Assembly (NCBI GenBank): GCA_946480595.1
Contig: CAMLKC010000013.1
Span: 1 to 20,491 of the forward strand
Reading direction: 5' to 3'
Source: an uncultured Candidatus Saccharibacteria bacterium
GTDB lineage: Bacteria > Patescibacteria > Saccharimonadia > Saccharimonadales > CAMLKC01
DNA: 20,491 nucleotides
Shown here: positions 1 to 7,620 of the stretch, piece by piece
Position numbering within the stretch: the stretch's first letter is position 1
Layout: every line of letters begins with the position of its first letter
The notes under the pieces: generated by a model
Told to the model about the DNA's origin: nothing
The model's input: only the letters and a program-made list of their open reading frames with translations
Databases searched by the model: none
Position numbers and translations under genes: made by a program

Positions 1-1354
1 AAAGTTCTAGTTCAACACGCTGCTCAAATGAAAGGTCATTGCGGCCAGAAACTTGCCAAAGGCCGGTCACACCGGACTGAACGCTAAGCAACAGGGCGCC
101 GCGATCTTTGTAGCGGGGCAGTTCAATAGGCTCAATAGGGCGGGGGCCAACCAGGCTGAGCTCACCCTTTAGTACGTTAAATAGCTGTGGTAGTTCGTCG
201 AGTGACGTGCGGCGAAGGAAATGTCCGAACGGCGTAATGCGTGGGTCGGGGCAGCTAAGGATTTTACGGTTTTTCTCGTACTCTGTGGCAAGGTCGGGTC
301 GTCCCATATCTTTAAAATCCTGGACGGCATCTTTCGAGCCGAACTCGGGGCGCATACTGCGGAACTTAAGCATACCAAATGGCTGTGAGTAACGAGTAAG
401 GCGATTGGCGGCGTAAAAGATAGGACCAGGATTTAGCAGTTTTTGCAAAATAATAATAAGCAGAAACAGCGGGGAAAGGACGATGACAATAATTGACGTA
501 GCGAGGAGGTCGAACAGGCGCTTAAAAATACCGCCCCAGCCGATTAACGGCGTTTGGCTAACAGAGATCATTGGATAGCCAAGAAAAATATCAACGGTGT
601 TTTTACCAGTATAAAACTCAGGCTCACCCGGAATAAAACTATAGCTGATGTGATTGAGCTGGGCGGCGCCAAGAATTCGTTGGTTACGGTCCGTTGAGTC
701 GTAAAGATCGGTCTGAATAATGGTTGTGATGCGCAACTCTTTGATTTTCTCGAGTGCTTTATCGACAGAAGAAAAATGATTCACTTCCAGTCCGGGCGGA
801 ATGACCTTTTTTGGCCCGGCGATAGCAACGATTTTGTAGCCGCTGTGGTAGGTGTCAGATAGGTTGTCGGCAATGTCGCGTGTTGCGTCGGAGTCACCGA
901 TTATCAGCACACGGCTCGTTCCCCGGTTGCGGTAGAAAAGCCAGCTGCGAACCAGCCGAAGGAACTCGCGCTCTACCAGAACGAGCACGAACGATGCGCC
1001 AAACCCATATGCGGCAACCAAGCGGGCAGGAAAGATGTGTTTGCCCGTAACATATTCCCATCCGATAATCAGCAGAATGCCAATGAACGTTCCAATCGCA
1101 ATCTTCCCCCACTCTACGAGGCGGCGATTATATATGTTTGCCTGGTAAAGTCCTAGTGAAACAAAAATAAGGATCCAAAACGGTGCAATAAATAGAAATG
1201 TCCGAAAGTATTCCACGGCGTACACCTGTGCAACCAGTGGCCGCTGGTCATATTGCACCCGGACAACGTAGGCAAGACCGAACGCCAGAACCAAGACCGC
1301 AAAGTCGGCAATCATCAGAACAAGGCTGTAGAACTTGGTGTTTTTAGATGGCAT
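1..1354 (-). CDS. Polyprenyl-phosphate sugar-1-phosphate transferase (WcaJ/WbaP-type), 3' end cut by window edge
   Basis: This enzyme family moves a sugar-1-phosphate from a nucleotide sugar to undecaprenyl phosphate at the inner face of the membrane and starts capsule, exopolysaccharide or O-antigen units. The 451 residues visible begin with four hydrophobic segments (about residues 9-33, 50-70, 83-101, 112-128). A Rossmann-like CoA-binding-type region follows (RVLIIGDSDAT near 148). Then comes the catalytic sugar-transferase domain: FKRLFDLLAT at 277-286, a membrane segment to about 306, PGPIFYAANRL at 309-319, LKFRSM at 329-334, DPRITPFGHFLRRTSLDELP at 370-389 and SLVGPRP at 400-406. These are family hallmarks. 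Family members are about 460-480 residues, so only a short C-terminal piece is missing. The start at 1354 is chosen because an extended -10 lies just upstream. It is divergent from the O-antigen ligase-like gene, consistent with a polysaccharide locus. The sugar substrate cannot be read from sequence. Confidence 0.93.
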   Translation of the reverse strand, partial: MPSKNTKFYSLVLMIADFAVLVLAFGLAYVVRVQYDQRPLVAQVYAVEYFRTFLFIAPFWILIFVSLGLYQANIYNRRLVEWGKIAIGTFIGILLIIGWEYVTGKHIFPARLVAAYGFGASFVLVLVEREFLRLVRSWLFYRNRGTSRVLIIGDSDATRDIADNLSDTYHSGYKIVAIAGPKKVIPPGLEVNHFSSVDKALEKIKELRITTIIQTDLYDSTDRNQRILGAAQLNHISYSFIPGEPEFYTGKNTVDIFLGYPMISVSQTPLIGWGGIFKRLFDLLATSIIVIVLSPLFLLIIILQKLLNPGPIFYAANRLTRYSQPFGMLKFRSMRPEFGSKDAVQDFKDMGRPDLATEYEKNRKILSCPDPRITPFGHFLRRTSLDELPQLFNVLKGELSLVGPRPIEPIELPRYKDRGALLLSVQSGVTGLWQVSGRNDLSFEQRVELEL

Positions 1355-1365
1355 CTATGGCTGTT

Positions 1366-1374
1366 ATTATACCA
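1366..1374 (-). promoter_or_regulatory. Extended -10 promoter of the sugar transferase gene
   Basis: On the minus strand the sequence reads TGGTATAAT, a perfect extended -10 element (TGn + TATAAT). The predicted transcription start is near 1359, only about 5 nt before the ATG at 1354. No convincing -35 is visible, as expected for an extended -10 promoter. Confidence 0.7.
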
Positions 1375-1383
1375 TTTTTCCGC

Positions 1384-1389
1384 TACACT
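1384..1389 (+). promoter_or_regulatory. Probable -10 box of the O-antigen ligase-like gene
   Basis: TACACT ends 7 nt before the ATG at 1397, giving a predicted start at 1396, essentially leaderless. It lies only 12 nt from the opposing -10 element of the sugar transferase. No -35 is clear, so this is weaker than the other promoters in the window. Confidence 0.4.
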
Positions 1390-1396
1390 AGAGATA

Positions 1397-2698
1397 ATGA
1401 AGTCAGATCGGCTTGAAAAACTCCTGGTTATCCTCCTGATGGTAGTGTTGGGCGGCATTGTCATTCATGCGCCACTTAGCGTGTGGCTAGGAACGCTATT
1501 CTCAGACTACAGCCTGCTTATAAAATCATGGAAAGAAGTGCTTCTCATCGCTTGTATTCCTCTGGCTATCACTATAGTCACTCGCTGGAAGTTATGGCGG
1601 GATCTCCTAAGCGACTGGCTGTTTCGGCTTATCTTGGCATTCGCGGGACTGCATTTTGTACTGGTGCTGTTTTTTTACAAAGGTGCGGCGTCGACGGCTG
1701 CCGGCCTTAGTATCGATCTTCGGTTCCTGCTTTTCTTTTGTCTGATGTATGTAGTAGTCAAGGTGCTGCCTGCATATCGTCGCCGGTTGGTGCAGATAGC
1801 CACTGTTGGTGCAGCTATTGTTGTAGGATTTGCCACATTACAGTTGTTCTTGCCGCCTGATATTTTATCGCATATTGGGTATGGAAAAGACACGATCGCG
1901 CCGTACCTTACGGTAGACAAAAACCCACAGTTCATTCGTGAAAACAGTACGCTCCGTGGCCCCAACCCATTAGGCGCGTACGCTGGCATCGTGCTCAGTA
2001 GTCTCGCGGCGGTGTGGGTGCGAAAACGAGACTGGCTTAACTCTGGCAGTCGTAAGGTTGGCTACGCGGTGCTTTTTGCGTGCGCTCTTGTTGCGTTATG
2101 GGTAAGTTACTCGCGCAGCGCTCTTGTCGCTGGCATAGCTGGCGTACTCTTGGTGTTAGTCATTGGGGTCGCACGTCAGGCATCGCGTCGGACGTGGATT
2201 ATTGGGTTGGCGGTAACGGCGGCGCTAGCCGGAGGCTTGGTGGCCGCGAAAGGCAGCGATTTCGTATCAAATGTCATTCTGCACGAAAATCCAAATGGTG
2301 GTAGCGCCGTTAGTTCAAACGAAGATCATGTCGAATCACTCGTAAACGGCTGGGATAAGTTTATTCGACAACCTTTAGGGGCGGGTGTGGGCAGCACAGG
2401 GTCGGCATCGTTATTCGGCGGGACGCACCAGGTAATTGAAAACCAGTATTTGTTCATTGCGCACGAAGCTGGTTGGTTGGGGCTTGCGCTATTCCTCGCT
2501 ATTTTCGGACTTGTGTTAGCACGGCTATGGACGCGACGAAATGACTGGCTGGCACTCGGACTATTCGCTAGTGGTCTTAGCTTGGCGGCAATCGGGCTAC
2601 TACTGCCCGTCTGGGCAGACGATACAGTGTCCATAGTTTGGTGGGGAATGGCGGCAATCGCACTAGGAGGTAATCATGCAAGACGCAAGGCCAAGTAA
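1397..2698 (+). CDS. O-antigen ligase / Wzy-type polysaccharide polymerase family membrane protein
   Basis: A 433-residue polytopic membrane protein of the O-antigen ligase/polymerase (Wzy_C) type, which joins or polymerises lipid-linked glycans on the outer side of the membrane. About ten to twelve hydrophobic segments are visible. Typical features are GPNPLGAYAG at 188-197, the SRS tripeptide at 239-241 leading into a membrane helix, and the large external loop around 319-361 with QPLGAGVGS and ENQYLFIAHEAGWLG. That loop carries the catalytic or binding residues in this family. An in-frame ATG further upstream (1253) would add 48 polar residues that overlap the divergent sugar transferase. 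The start at 1397 fits both the first membrane helix and the -10 box. Whether it acts as ligase or polymerase cannot be decided here. Its 3' end overlaps the LexA-like gene by 23 nt. Confidence 0.85.
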   Translation: MKSDRLEKLLVILLMVVLGGIVIHAPLSVWLGTLFSDYSLLIKSWKEVLLIACIPLAITIVTRWKLWRDLLSDWLFRLILAFAGLHFVLVLFFYKGAASTAAGLSIDLRFLLFFCLMYVVVKVLPAYRRRLVQIATVGAAIVVGFATLQLFLPPDILSHIGYGKDTIAPYLTVDKNPQFIRENSTLRGPNPLGAYAGIVLSSLAAVWVRKRDWLNSGSRKVGYAVLFACALVALWVSYSRSALVAGIAGVLLVLVIGVARQASRRTWIIGLAVTAALAGGLVAAKGSDFVSNVILHENPNGGSAVSSNEDHVESLVNGWDKFIRQPLGAGVGSTGSASLFGGTHQVIENQYLFIAHEAGWLGLALFLAIFGLVLARLWTRRNDWLALGLFASGLSLAAIGLLLPVWADDTVSIVWWGMAAIALGGNHARRKAK

Positions 2699-3023
2699 AA
2701 AACAGCGCGAGCTGCTTAGTTTTATTGACGGTTTTATAAAAGGGAATGGCTATGGCCCAAGCTACCGCGAAGTAATGCGGGCGCTCGACTACAAATCGGT
2801 CTCGACTGTCGCGGTACACATCGACGGTCTTATCGCGCACGGACTGCTTCGTAAGAAAGACAATTCGGCAAGGTCGCTGGAGATTGTTTCAACCGCTCCG
2901 TCAAAAAGCCTGCGGGATTTGCATATAGAATGGTTGCAAAAAGAACTGAAAAAGCGTGAAGGTGATTCTGAAAAAGATGCCGGTACTCTGCGAGAAGCGC
3001 TAAAAATATTACAAAACGACTAA
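2676..3023 (+). CDS. Stand-alone LexA-type winged-helix DNA-binding protein, no S24 peptidase domain
   Basis: A 115-residue protein whose residues about 5-72 match the N-terminal DNA-binding domain of LexA: SKKQRELLSFIDGFI, then GYGPSYREVMRAL, then STVAVHIDGLIAHGLLRKK and a short wing. LexA normally continues into a roughly 130-residue S24 autoprotease domain with Ser/Lys catalytic residues. Here the protein instead ends in a charged helical tail (about 80-115). It therefore cannot be a self-cleaving SOS repressor and is more likely a constitutive or ligand-independent regulator. A strong Shine-Dalgarno AGGAGG at 2665-2670, 5 nt before the ATG, sets the start inside the end of the polymerase gene, so the two are co-transcribed and probably coupled. 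Its 3' end overlaps the convergent glycosyltransferase by 4 nt. Target genes are unknown; the polysaccharide operon is the obvious candidate. Confidence 0.8.
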   Translation: MQDARPSKKQRELLSFIDGFIKGNGYGPSYREVMRALDYKSVSTVAVHIDGLIAHGLLRKKDNSARSLEIVSTAPSKSLRDLHIEWLQKELKKREGDSEKDAGTLREALKILQND

Positions 3024-4540
3024 CCCTGCTGTTTGCTGCCCGAGCCGATAATAAACGGCGAGGATATATCCTTTAGGCCTTGGCCAAGGCTTTCCGCCAG
3101 GGGATTCGGCCAGTACCAGTTCGGGTCGCTGCGGACCGCGTAAGTAAGAATCCCCGCTCCCTGGGAAGTAAGTAGAAGGACGACCGCCACGAGACTAACC
3201 TTGATTTGCAGCGCGTGCCCTGAAAATGCTTTTTTGCGAAGCAGCAGGCCATAAGCCGACGCGATAAGGGCAAGTATAAACGGTAGTATCGGTATGAGGT
3301 ACCGGCCGTTGATTGCGAGAAATGCGTCGTATTTTATGTAGTCCGAATAGTTTACATATACAAGTGAAGCAATGTAAATCAGAGCAATAAACGCAACGAG
3401 CAATAACTGCGGACTTACCTTGAAAAGCCGACGGCTGTAAATAGCAACAAGGACGAGGCCAGTGAGCCCAAAAACATAGGCGGCGGCTATCGGCAAAGGC
3501 AGCTCATAGTAGTTAATATAGTCGTAATTTATCGCAAAATAGAGCCGGTGCATAATACCTATAACCCAGCCGATGGCAAATGGGGTTTGATCAGTACCCG
3601 ATGGCGTCGCCCCCGTTGTTAAAAGGTAGTTGCGCGCCCATGGTCCGTACTCTTTACAATGGTCAATGCTCTCCACCTTGGCACAGTCAGGATCCAGGCT
3701 TTGGTATTGGATGATATTTCCGCCGTATCGTTCAGCAAAAAGCCCAAAAGAAATAAGCAATAACAGTATAATCCCCATCTTTGCAGAAAACTTAGTTGAG
3801 GTGATTGAGCTCCATGTTTTCTTGATAACTTTTCCGAAATTTCTTTGCCGGATGACGATTATCGCAAGGTATACGACGGCTGCAAAAAAGATGGGCAAAA
3901 AAGCGTACTTTACGAGCGATCCCAGCATACCGATTGCGAGTAACCAAGTGAGGCCACTAGCAGGTAGGTGACCTTTAGCAGTGATTTCTCGGCCACACGC
4001 GAGAACAGCAAGACTGATGGCCGGGACTAAAATAAACAGAAGGTTGTCGTAGTTGATCTGTCCCGCCAGAAAGGGAACGACGGGAATTAGAATAAGCAGA
4101 AGCAAAGAAAGGTTGGCAATCGCTTCTGAGAAACGTAGCTTTAGGAGTACTTTTCGGAACATAAACAACCCCACTGTAAACAGGGCGATATTTATAAAGC
4201 GTAGAAAGATGATTTGTATCGTTTCTTGATTTGTAACCAAAGCGACAAGCCGGTAAGGAAAGCTCATAAGGTAATGGTAAAGATATGACGGTGTGCGGAT
4301 CAGCTCGCCGTACGCGCCGGAGTCAGGGGGTGTCGAAGTAATGAATGGCCCCCATTGGTGGGAGTAGATTTTGATGATTCCCCAGTGAAAGTTCTCGTCA
4401 AATGCCATTGGGTAACGAGCGGTAAGCGCTATCCAAATAGCCTGCAGCACAAGTAGCATGACGATGCCGTAGAAAAACTTTTTTGAACTGAGGATGGAAA
4501 AAGCCGAGGCTGCCATCTTTTTAAGACTGGGTGTGGACAT
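3020..4540 (-). CDS. GT-C fold membrane glycosyltransferase-like protein (GT39 / DUF2142-like)
   Basis: A 506-residue polytopic membrane protein with roughly eleven hydrophobic segments. It has the outline of GT-C glycosyltransferases, which use polyprenyl-phosphate sugars outside the membrane. An acidic pair sits in the first external loop (FDENFH, D48-E49) after the first helix. A Tyr/Pro-rich loop (RTPSYLYHYLMSFPYRL) follows, then an INYDNLLF segment in the middle, and NGRYLIPILPF near the last helices, a motif common in this superfamily and in DUF2142 proteins. Exact family placement is uncertain. It lies near the sugar transferase and O-antigen ligase-like genes, which supports a role in glycan assembly or protein glycosylation. 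The start at 4540 has a weak GGAG about 6 nt upstream. It is transcribed toward, and overlaps by 4 nt, the LexA-like gene. Confidence 0.7.
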   Translation of the reverse strand: MSTPSLKKMAASAFSILSSKKFFYGIVMLLVLQAIWIALTARYPMAFDENFHWGIIKIYSHQWGPFITSTPPDSGAYGELIRTPSYLYHYLMSFPYRLVALVTNQETIQIIFLRFINIALFTVGLFMFRKVLLKLRFSEAIANLSLLLLILIPVVPFLAGQINYDNLLFILVPAISLAVLACGREITAKGHLPASGLTWLLAIGMLGSLVKYAFLPIFFAAVVYLAIIVIRQRNFGKVIKKTWSSITSTKFSAKMGIILLLLISFGLFAERYGGNIIQYQSLDPDCAKVESIDHCKEYGPWARNYLLTTGATPSGTDQTPFAIGWVIGIMHRLYFAINYDYINYYELPLPIAAAYVFGLTGLVLVAIYSRRLFKVSPQLLLVAFIALIYIASLVYVNYSDYIKYDAFLAINGRYLIPILPFILALIASAYGLLLRKKAFSGHALQIKVSLVAVVLLLTSQGAGILTYAVRSDPNWYWPNPLAESLGQGLKDISSPFIIGSGSKQQG

Positions 4541-4612
4541 GGCTCCAGTATGCCCTAAACGGGCTGAATAAATGCTGATATCTCCCTCTACTATACACGC
4601 CTTCGCTGCCTA

Positions 4613-4642
4613 TTGACCAGTAAGGGGTCTAACGGGTATAAT
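4613..4642 (+). promoter_or_regulatory. tRNA-Asn promoter (-35 TTGACC, -10 TATAAT)
   Basis: TTGACC at 4613-4618 and TATAAT at 4637-4642 are separated by 18 bp and place the transcription start near 4649, 5 nt before the mature tRNA. The -10 is embedded in a perfect 6-1-6 palindrome (GGGTATAATACCC, 4634-4646). Confidence 0.8.
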
Positions 4643-4653
4643 ACCCTTTGTAT

Positions 4654-4728
4654 TCCGGCATAGCTCAGTGGTAGAGCGGATCGCTGTTAACGATTAGGTC
4701 GCTGGTTCGAGCCCAGCTGCCGGAGCCA
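4654..4728 (+). tRNA. tRNA-Asn (anticodon GTT)
   Basis: A complete cloverleaf can be folded by hand. The acceptor stem TCCGGCA (4654-4660) pairs with TGCCGGA (4718-4724). The D-arm is GCTC/GAGC. The anticodon stem GATCG/CGATT encloses the loop CTGTTAA (4684-4690) with anticodon GTT at 4686-4688. The variable loop is AGGTC and the T-arm is GCTGG-TTCGAGC-CCAGC. The discriminator is G, and the 3' CCA is encoded (4726-4728). It has its own promoter and terminator and reads asparagine codons AAC/AAU. Confidence 0.96.
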
Positions 4729-4729
4729 G

Positions 4730-4767
4730 AGAAAAAGCTCTAGATCCTTTGATTTAGAGCTTTTTCT
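4730..4767 (+). terminator. Intrinsic terminator after tRNA-Asn
   Basis: A perfect 13-bp stem, AGAAAAAGCTCTA (4730-4742) with TAGAGCTTTTTCT (4755-4767), around a 12-nt loop, with the T run in the descending arm. It lies 1 nt after the encoded CCA. Because the stem is flanked by A and T runs it could also work in the opposite direction. Confidence 0.85.
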
Positions 4768-4776
4768 TATGTCTAG

Positions 4777-5190
4777 ATGGAAATCATTACACTTCTCTAT
4801 GATAAGATGCAACGTATGGAGATGATTTTTATTATTACTTTTGGGATTTACGCTATTTCGTTAGGGATGCAAATGCTGCTTAGTTACATGTTATTTAAAT
4901 CGCTCAAAAAGGATCATCTCGTCTATTACAAATCTATTGGTGAGCCGATCGTAGTTATGCTTGCCAGACTTAGGGATACGGAGGATGAAATCTTCCGAAA
5001 CTATATTCGAGGTCTGAAAGGCGCTGCTTTCGGATATCGCATGATTTTTAGGGGAATTTCAAAACGTTTTCCCGCAGATACGAGGGCTAGGAAATTAGCC
5101 TGGGCTATTCGTATCATTACTACAATAACGGTTATTTCATTCACGGCGTTCATTGTCATAGGCTACTTCTTCTATCAATATACTCTTTAG
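4777..5190 (+). CDS. Small two-helix membrane protein of unknown function
   Basis: I do not recognise this 137-residue protein. It has two hydrophobic segments, about residues 17-40 (IFIITFGIYAISLGMQMLL) and 110-133 (ITTITVISFTAFIVIGYFF). They flank a roughly 65-residue charged, basic middle region predicted to be cytoplasmic. It starts just downstream of the tRNA terminator in AT-rich DNA. No Shine-Dalgarno precedes the ATG at 4777. A TATGAT box at 4798-4803 would instead suggest a start at the in-frame ATG at 4816 with a 6-nt leader, which removes 13 residues but keeps the first helix. The start is therefore unsettled. Confidence 0.6.
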   Translation: MEIITLLYDKMQRMEMIFIITFGIYAISLGMQMLLSYMLFKSLKKDHLVYYKSIGEPIVVMLARLRDTEDEIFRNYIRGLKGAAFGYRMIFRGISKRFPADTRARKLAWAIRIITTITVISFTAFIVIGYFFYQYTL

Positions 5191-5271
5191 ATCGAGTAAC
5201 TATCTTGGGAGGATGACTAGAGATTTCTTTTCTAACTTCATCAACGACGCGGAGCCATATTGAAAATCACT

Positions 5272-5304
5272 AAAATAGAACTGTTAATTCAGTTCTATTT
5301 TTTA
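5272..5304 (+). terminator. Intrinsic terminator upstream of the beta-propeller gene
   Basis: A perfect 12-bp stem, AAAATAGAACTG (5272-5283) and CAGTTCTATTTT (5290-5301), around a TTAATT loop, followed by more T. It ends transcription of the small membrane protein gene 80 nt after its stop. Confidence 0.85.
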
Positions 5305-5395
5305 TTGGCGTTCTGACAAACGGATACCTATCTTGTATTGCGCTTTGATTACCCCAGTATTACTATGAGGGTACTATTAACAAAAGGTGGGTGAA

Positions 5396-6760
5396 GTGAA
5401 AAAAGTAAAGGCTTTAAGTTTAATTCTTATTGCAGTTGTCGTAACTGCTGGGACATTATTTAACTTATCAGCAGAGGCTTTGGTTCCGGGTGTAAATGTA
5501 CTAGTAAATTATGATACGGCTGGGAATCCTGCAACTGCGGGTAACCAGTTGGCCCGTGTCACGGAAGACGGCAACACAGTGGCCTGGACTTCAGCGAAAC
5601 ATAATATCTTTCCGGGCGATCCATTTCCGACTTCAACCGCTTCGGTCATCTACAAGCGAAATTTGCAGACTGGTGATACAAGTTATGCGACACCCACTAA
5701 TACAGCGGGTGGACTCGTTAGTATCACAGATTATAATTTTGCAATGAGTAGGTCGGGGAGATACGTAGCTTATTACAGTAGAAATACAAATGTGGTTACT
5801 AGCCCGACCGTGCCTTATCCGACAAGTGTCGATCATGTTTATTTAACTGATACAAAGCTAGGAACGACAACGTTGGTGGATCAATCGAGCGCAGGAGTTC
5901 TTGCTAACGGTAATTCAGATAGTACATATGCCCTAAATGTAAGTGATGACGGTCGCTTTGTACTTTTCACTTCAACTGCCACCAATCTGCTTAGCTCGGG
6001 TAATCCAAGCGTCGCTGCTATCAATTACTACGTGAAAGATATGAAGACTGGCGAAGTAATTAACCCAACCGTGTCCAATTCGGGGCAGCGAGCAAATGGT
6101 TGGGTAAGTAGAATGGTTTCGAGTTGCGACGGATCAATTTTAGCGTTCAATTCAAATTCGACAAATCTGACGCCGCAAGACAGAGGTGTCGGGGATGCCT
6201 ACCTAGTAGATATTAGGAATGGCTATGATATTACGAGCATATCTCATATTGCTAATCAGCCCGTAGGTGTGCTTTCGATATCTTGCAATGGAAGGTATTT
6301 GATTTTGGCTACAAATGCTACTAACTTAACATCGGACGTTATACCGGCTGGCTCGAATTCTCACTATTATCGATATGATAGACTCACTGCTGATTATGTT
6401 CTAGTTGATAAATCCACCTCTGGTTACATATCATCTACGGCTAATCCAAGCTCAAACACTTGGGGTAACTCAACGATCGTTAGTGACGATGGCAAAGTCA
6501 TCTTTCGAAGTAATGATAAGAATATGATTTCGCCTGCTGCGACTCAAAACTCGGAGGTGTATCTCAGGAATCCTGAAATGGGAACGACGGAACTAGTTCC
6601 TGTTAATGCTTCGGGAGTTGAGCAGAATGCGGTTACGAATAACCAAGCTCTCACAGTTAATGCTCGAGGAACAGTAGTTCTATATAACACAGGTGCTACA
6701 AACCTCATTCCAGGAATTACCTCCGGGGCAACGATGCTAGTTCTATCGAAAATCCAGTAG
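5396..6760 (+). CDS. Secreted seven-repeat beta-propeller protein (TolB/PD40-like)
   Basis: A 454-residue exported protein. A basic N-terminus and a hydrophobic stretch (about residues 4-26) form a signal peptide, with likely cleavage near AEA. The mature part has seven repeats of about 50 residues. Each contains an S-D-G-R-x-V/I-x-F-like strand, then an S-x-x-T-N-L segment, then a Y-x-D/R-x-x-T-G-like strand. Examples are VSDDGRFVLFTSTATNLL and VSDDGKVIFRSNDKNMIS. This is the pattern of TolB/PD40 or WD40-like propeller blades, so a seven-bladed propeller is expected outside the cell. Partner or ligand is unknown. GTG at 5396 is preferred over GTG at 5387 because AAAGG at 5383-5387 then sits at proper spacing. 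Codon use is AT-rich compared with the second half of the window. It sits alone between two terminators. Confidence 0.75.
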   Translation: MKKVKALSLILIAVVVTAGTLFNLSAEALVPGVNVLVNYDTAGNPATAGNQLARVTEDGNTVAWTSAKHNIFPGDPFPTSTASVIYKRNLQTGDTSYATPTNTAGGLVSITDYNFAMSRSGRYVAYYSRNTNVVTSPTVPYPTSVDHVYLTDTKLGTTTLVDQSSAGVLANGNSDSTYALNVSDDGRFVLFTSTATNLLSSGNPSVAAINYYVKDMKTGEVINPTVSNSGQRANGWVSRMVSSCDGSILAFNSNSTNLTPQDRGVGDAYLVDIRNGYDITSISHIANQPVGVLSISCNGRYLILATNATNLTSDVIPAGSNSHYYRYDRLTADYVLVDKSTSGYISSTANPSSNTWGNSTIVSDDGKVIFRSNDKNMISPAATQNSEVYLRNPEMGTTELVPVNASGVEQNAVTNNQALTVNARGTVVLYNTGATNLIPGITSGATMLVLSKIQ

Positions 6761-6840
6761 GTAAGGGATTCTGTTGGCCTACGCCACGATCAGAATTTAA
6801 ATTGGTTCTCATTTCGTACACAGTGCTGAGCCAAGCATAG

Positions 6841-6866
6841 ACACTTTCTGAAAGGAAAGTGTTTTT
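6841..6866 (+). terminator. Intrinsic terminator after the beta-propeller gene
   Basis: Stem ACACTTTC (6841-6848) and GAAAGTGT (6855-6862), loop TGAAAG, followed by TTTT at 6863-6866. It is immediately followed by the extended -10 promoter of the next gene. Confidence 0.85.
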
Positions 6867-6869
6867 GTT

Positions 6870-6878
6870 TGCTAAGAT
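6870..6878 (+). promoter_or_regulatory. Extended -10 promoter, predicted leaderless start for the PsbP-like gene
   Basis: TGC followed by TAAGAT (6873-6878). The hexamer ends 6 nt before the ATG, so the predicted first transcribed base is the A of the start codon at 6885. Confidence 0.6.
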
Positions 6879-6884
6879 AAATGT

Positions 6885-7532
6885 ATGATTAAGTACTCTC
6901 AAAAACAAAGTGGAAGTACACTGGCAGTGATCGCAATTATTCTAGTAATTGCCACTATTGGAGTGCTCGGACTTATTTTTTTGCAGAATTTTACTAGTAG
7001 AACAACAGACAGGTCTGCGGTTCCAGATACAAACGATACGAAAATTACAGACCCATACAAGGATTGGAATAATTACGAAAGTACCAATAGTAAATATAGT
7101 ATTAAATACCCAAAGAACTGGATAGCGTTAAAAGAAACGGTTCAAGACGGCCCATATATTCGAAATTTTGACCCAGCTTCAAAACAATCACAAGATGGAT
7201 ATCCAGAGGGATATATTAATGTCCGCATACTTCGTGAAGAAAATAATGCAAGCTTTAAGGCGATGACGGGCTATACGACAACTGAATGGTATGACGCGCT
7301 TGGTAAGGTCCAGGTGCGGAACGACCCAATGGTTCACTCGCCAGAAGATGTAAAAGGAATGGAAATAAGCGGGTTGCCTGCAAAGAGCACAAAAGCCGTC
7401 TTTACAGAGACTGACGAGATAATCTATGTTTTAAGAGGTGATAAGCTCTACTCGATAAATCTTTATCCATACGGCATATCATCCGATCCCACCGTTAAGC
7501 TAATGCTTGATAGTTTCACCTTCACTTACTAG
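6885..7532 (+). CDS. Membrane-anchored PsbP-like protein
   Basis: A 215-residue protein with one N-terminal membrane segment (about residues 11-33, STLAVIAIILVIATIGVLGLIFL). A polar linker to about 55 follows, then an extracytoplasmic domain. The phrase YSIKYPKNWIALKE (about 72-85) is the typical opening of PsbP-like domains, a fold seen in many bacterial membrane-anchored proteins. The rest alternates strands and helices and ends in LMLDSFTFTY, also typical of this fold. No enzyme function is known for such proteins, and a role in envelope or surface-protein assembly is only a guess. The start at 6885 is supported by the promoter position. There is no Shine-Dalgarno, and the terminator directly upstream makes this a single-gene unit. 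Confidence 0.75.
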   Translation: MIKYSQKQSGSTLAVIAIILVIATIGVLGLIFLQNFTSRTTDRSAVPDTNDTKITDPYKDWNNYESTNSKYSIKYPKNWIALKETVQDGPYIRNFDPASKQSQDGYPEGYINVRILREENNASFKAMTGYTTTEWYDALGKVQVRNDPMVHSPEDVKGMEISGLPAKSTKAVFTETDEIIYVLRGDKLYSINLYPYGISSDPTVKLMLDSFTFTY

Positions 7533-7605
7533 CGAATAATCAAGATCTACTAATAAGGTAGAATTAAGTGCATTTTTCGAATAAATAGGCAGTCTACTAT
7601 TCTTT

Positions 7606-7614
7606 TGCTATGGT
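7606..7614 (+). promoter_or_regulatory. Extended -10 promoter, predicted leaderless start for the Dabb gene
   Basis: TGC followed by TATGGT (7609-7614). The hexamer ends 6 nt before the ATG at 7621, placing the transcription start on the start codon itself. Confidence 0.55.
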
Positions 7615-7620
7615 AGTCTC

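Noticed and set aside
1253..1396. 48-residue N-terminal extension of the O-antigen ligase-like protein
   Set aside because: It overlaps the divergent sugar transferase, is polar and unlike the family, and lies upstream of the likely promoter.
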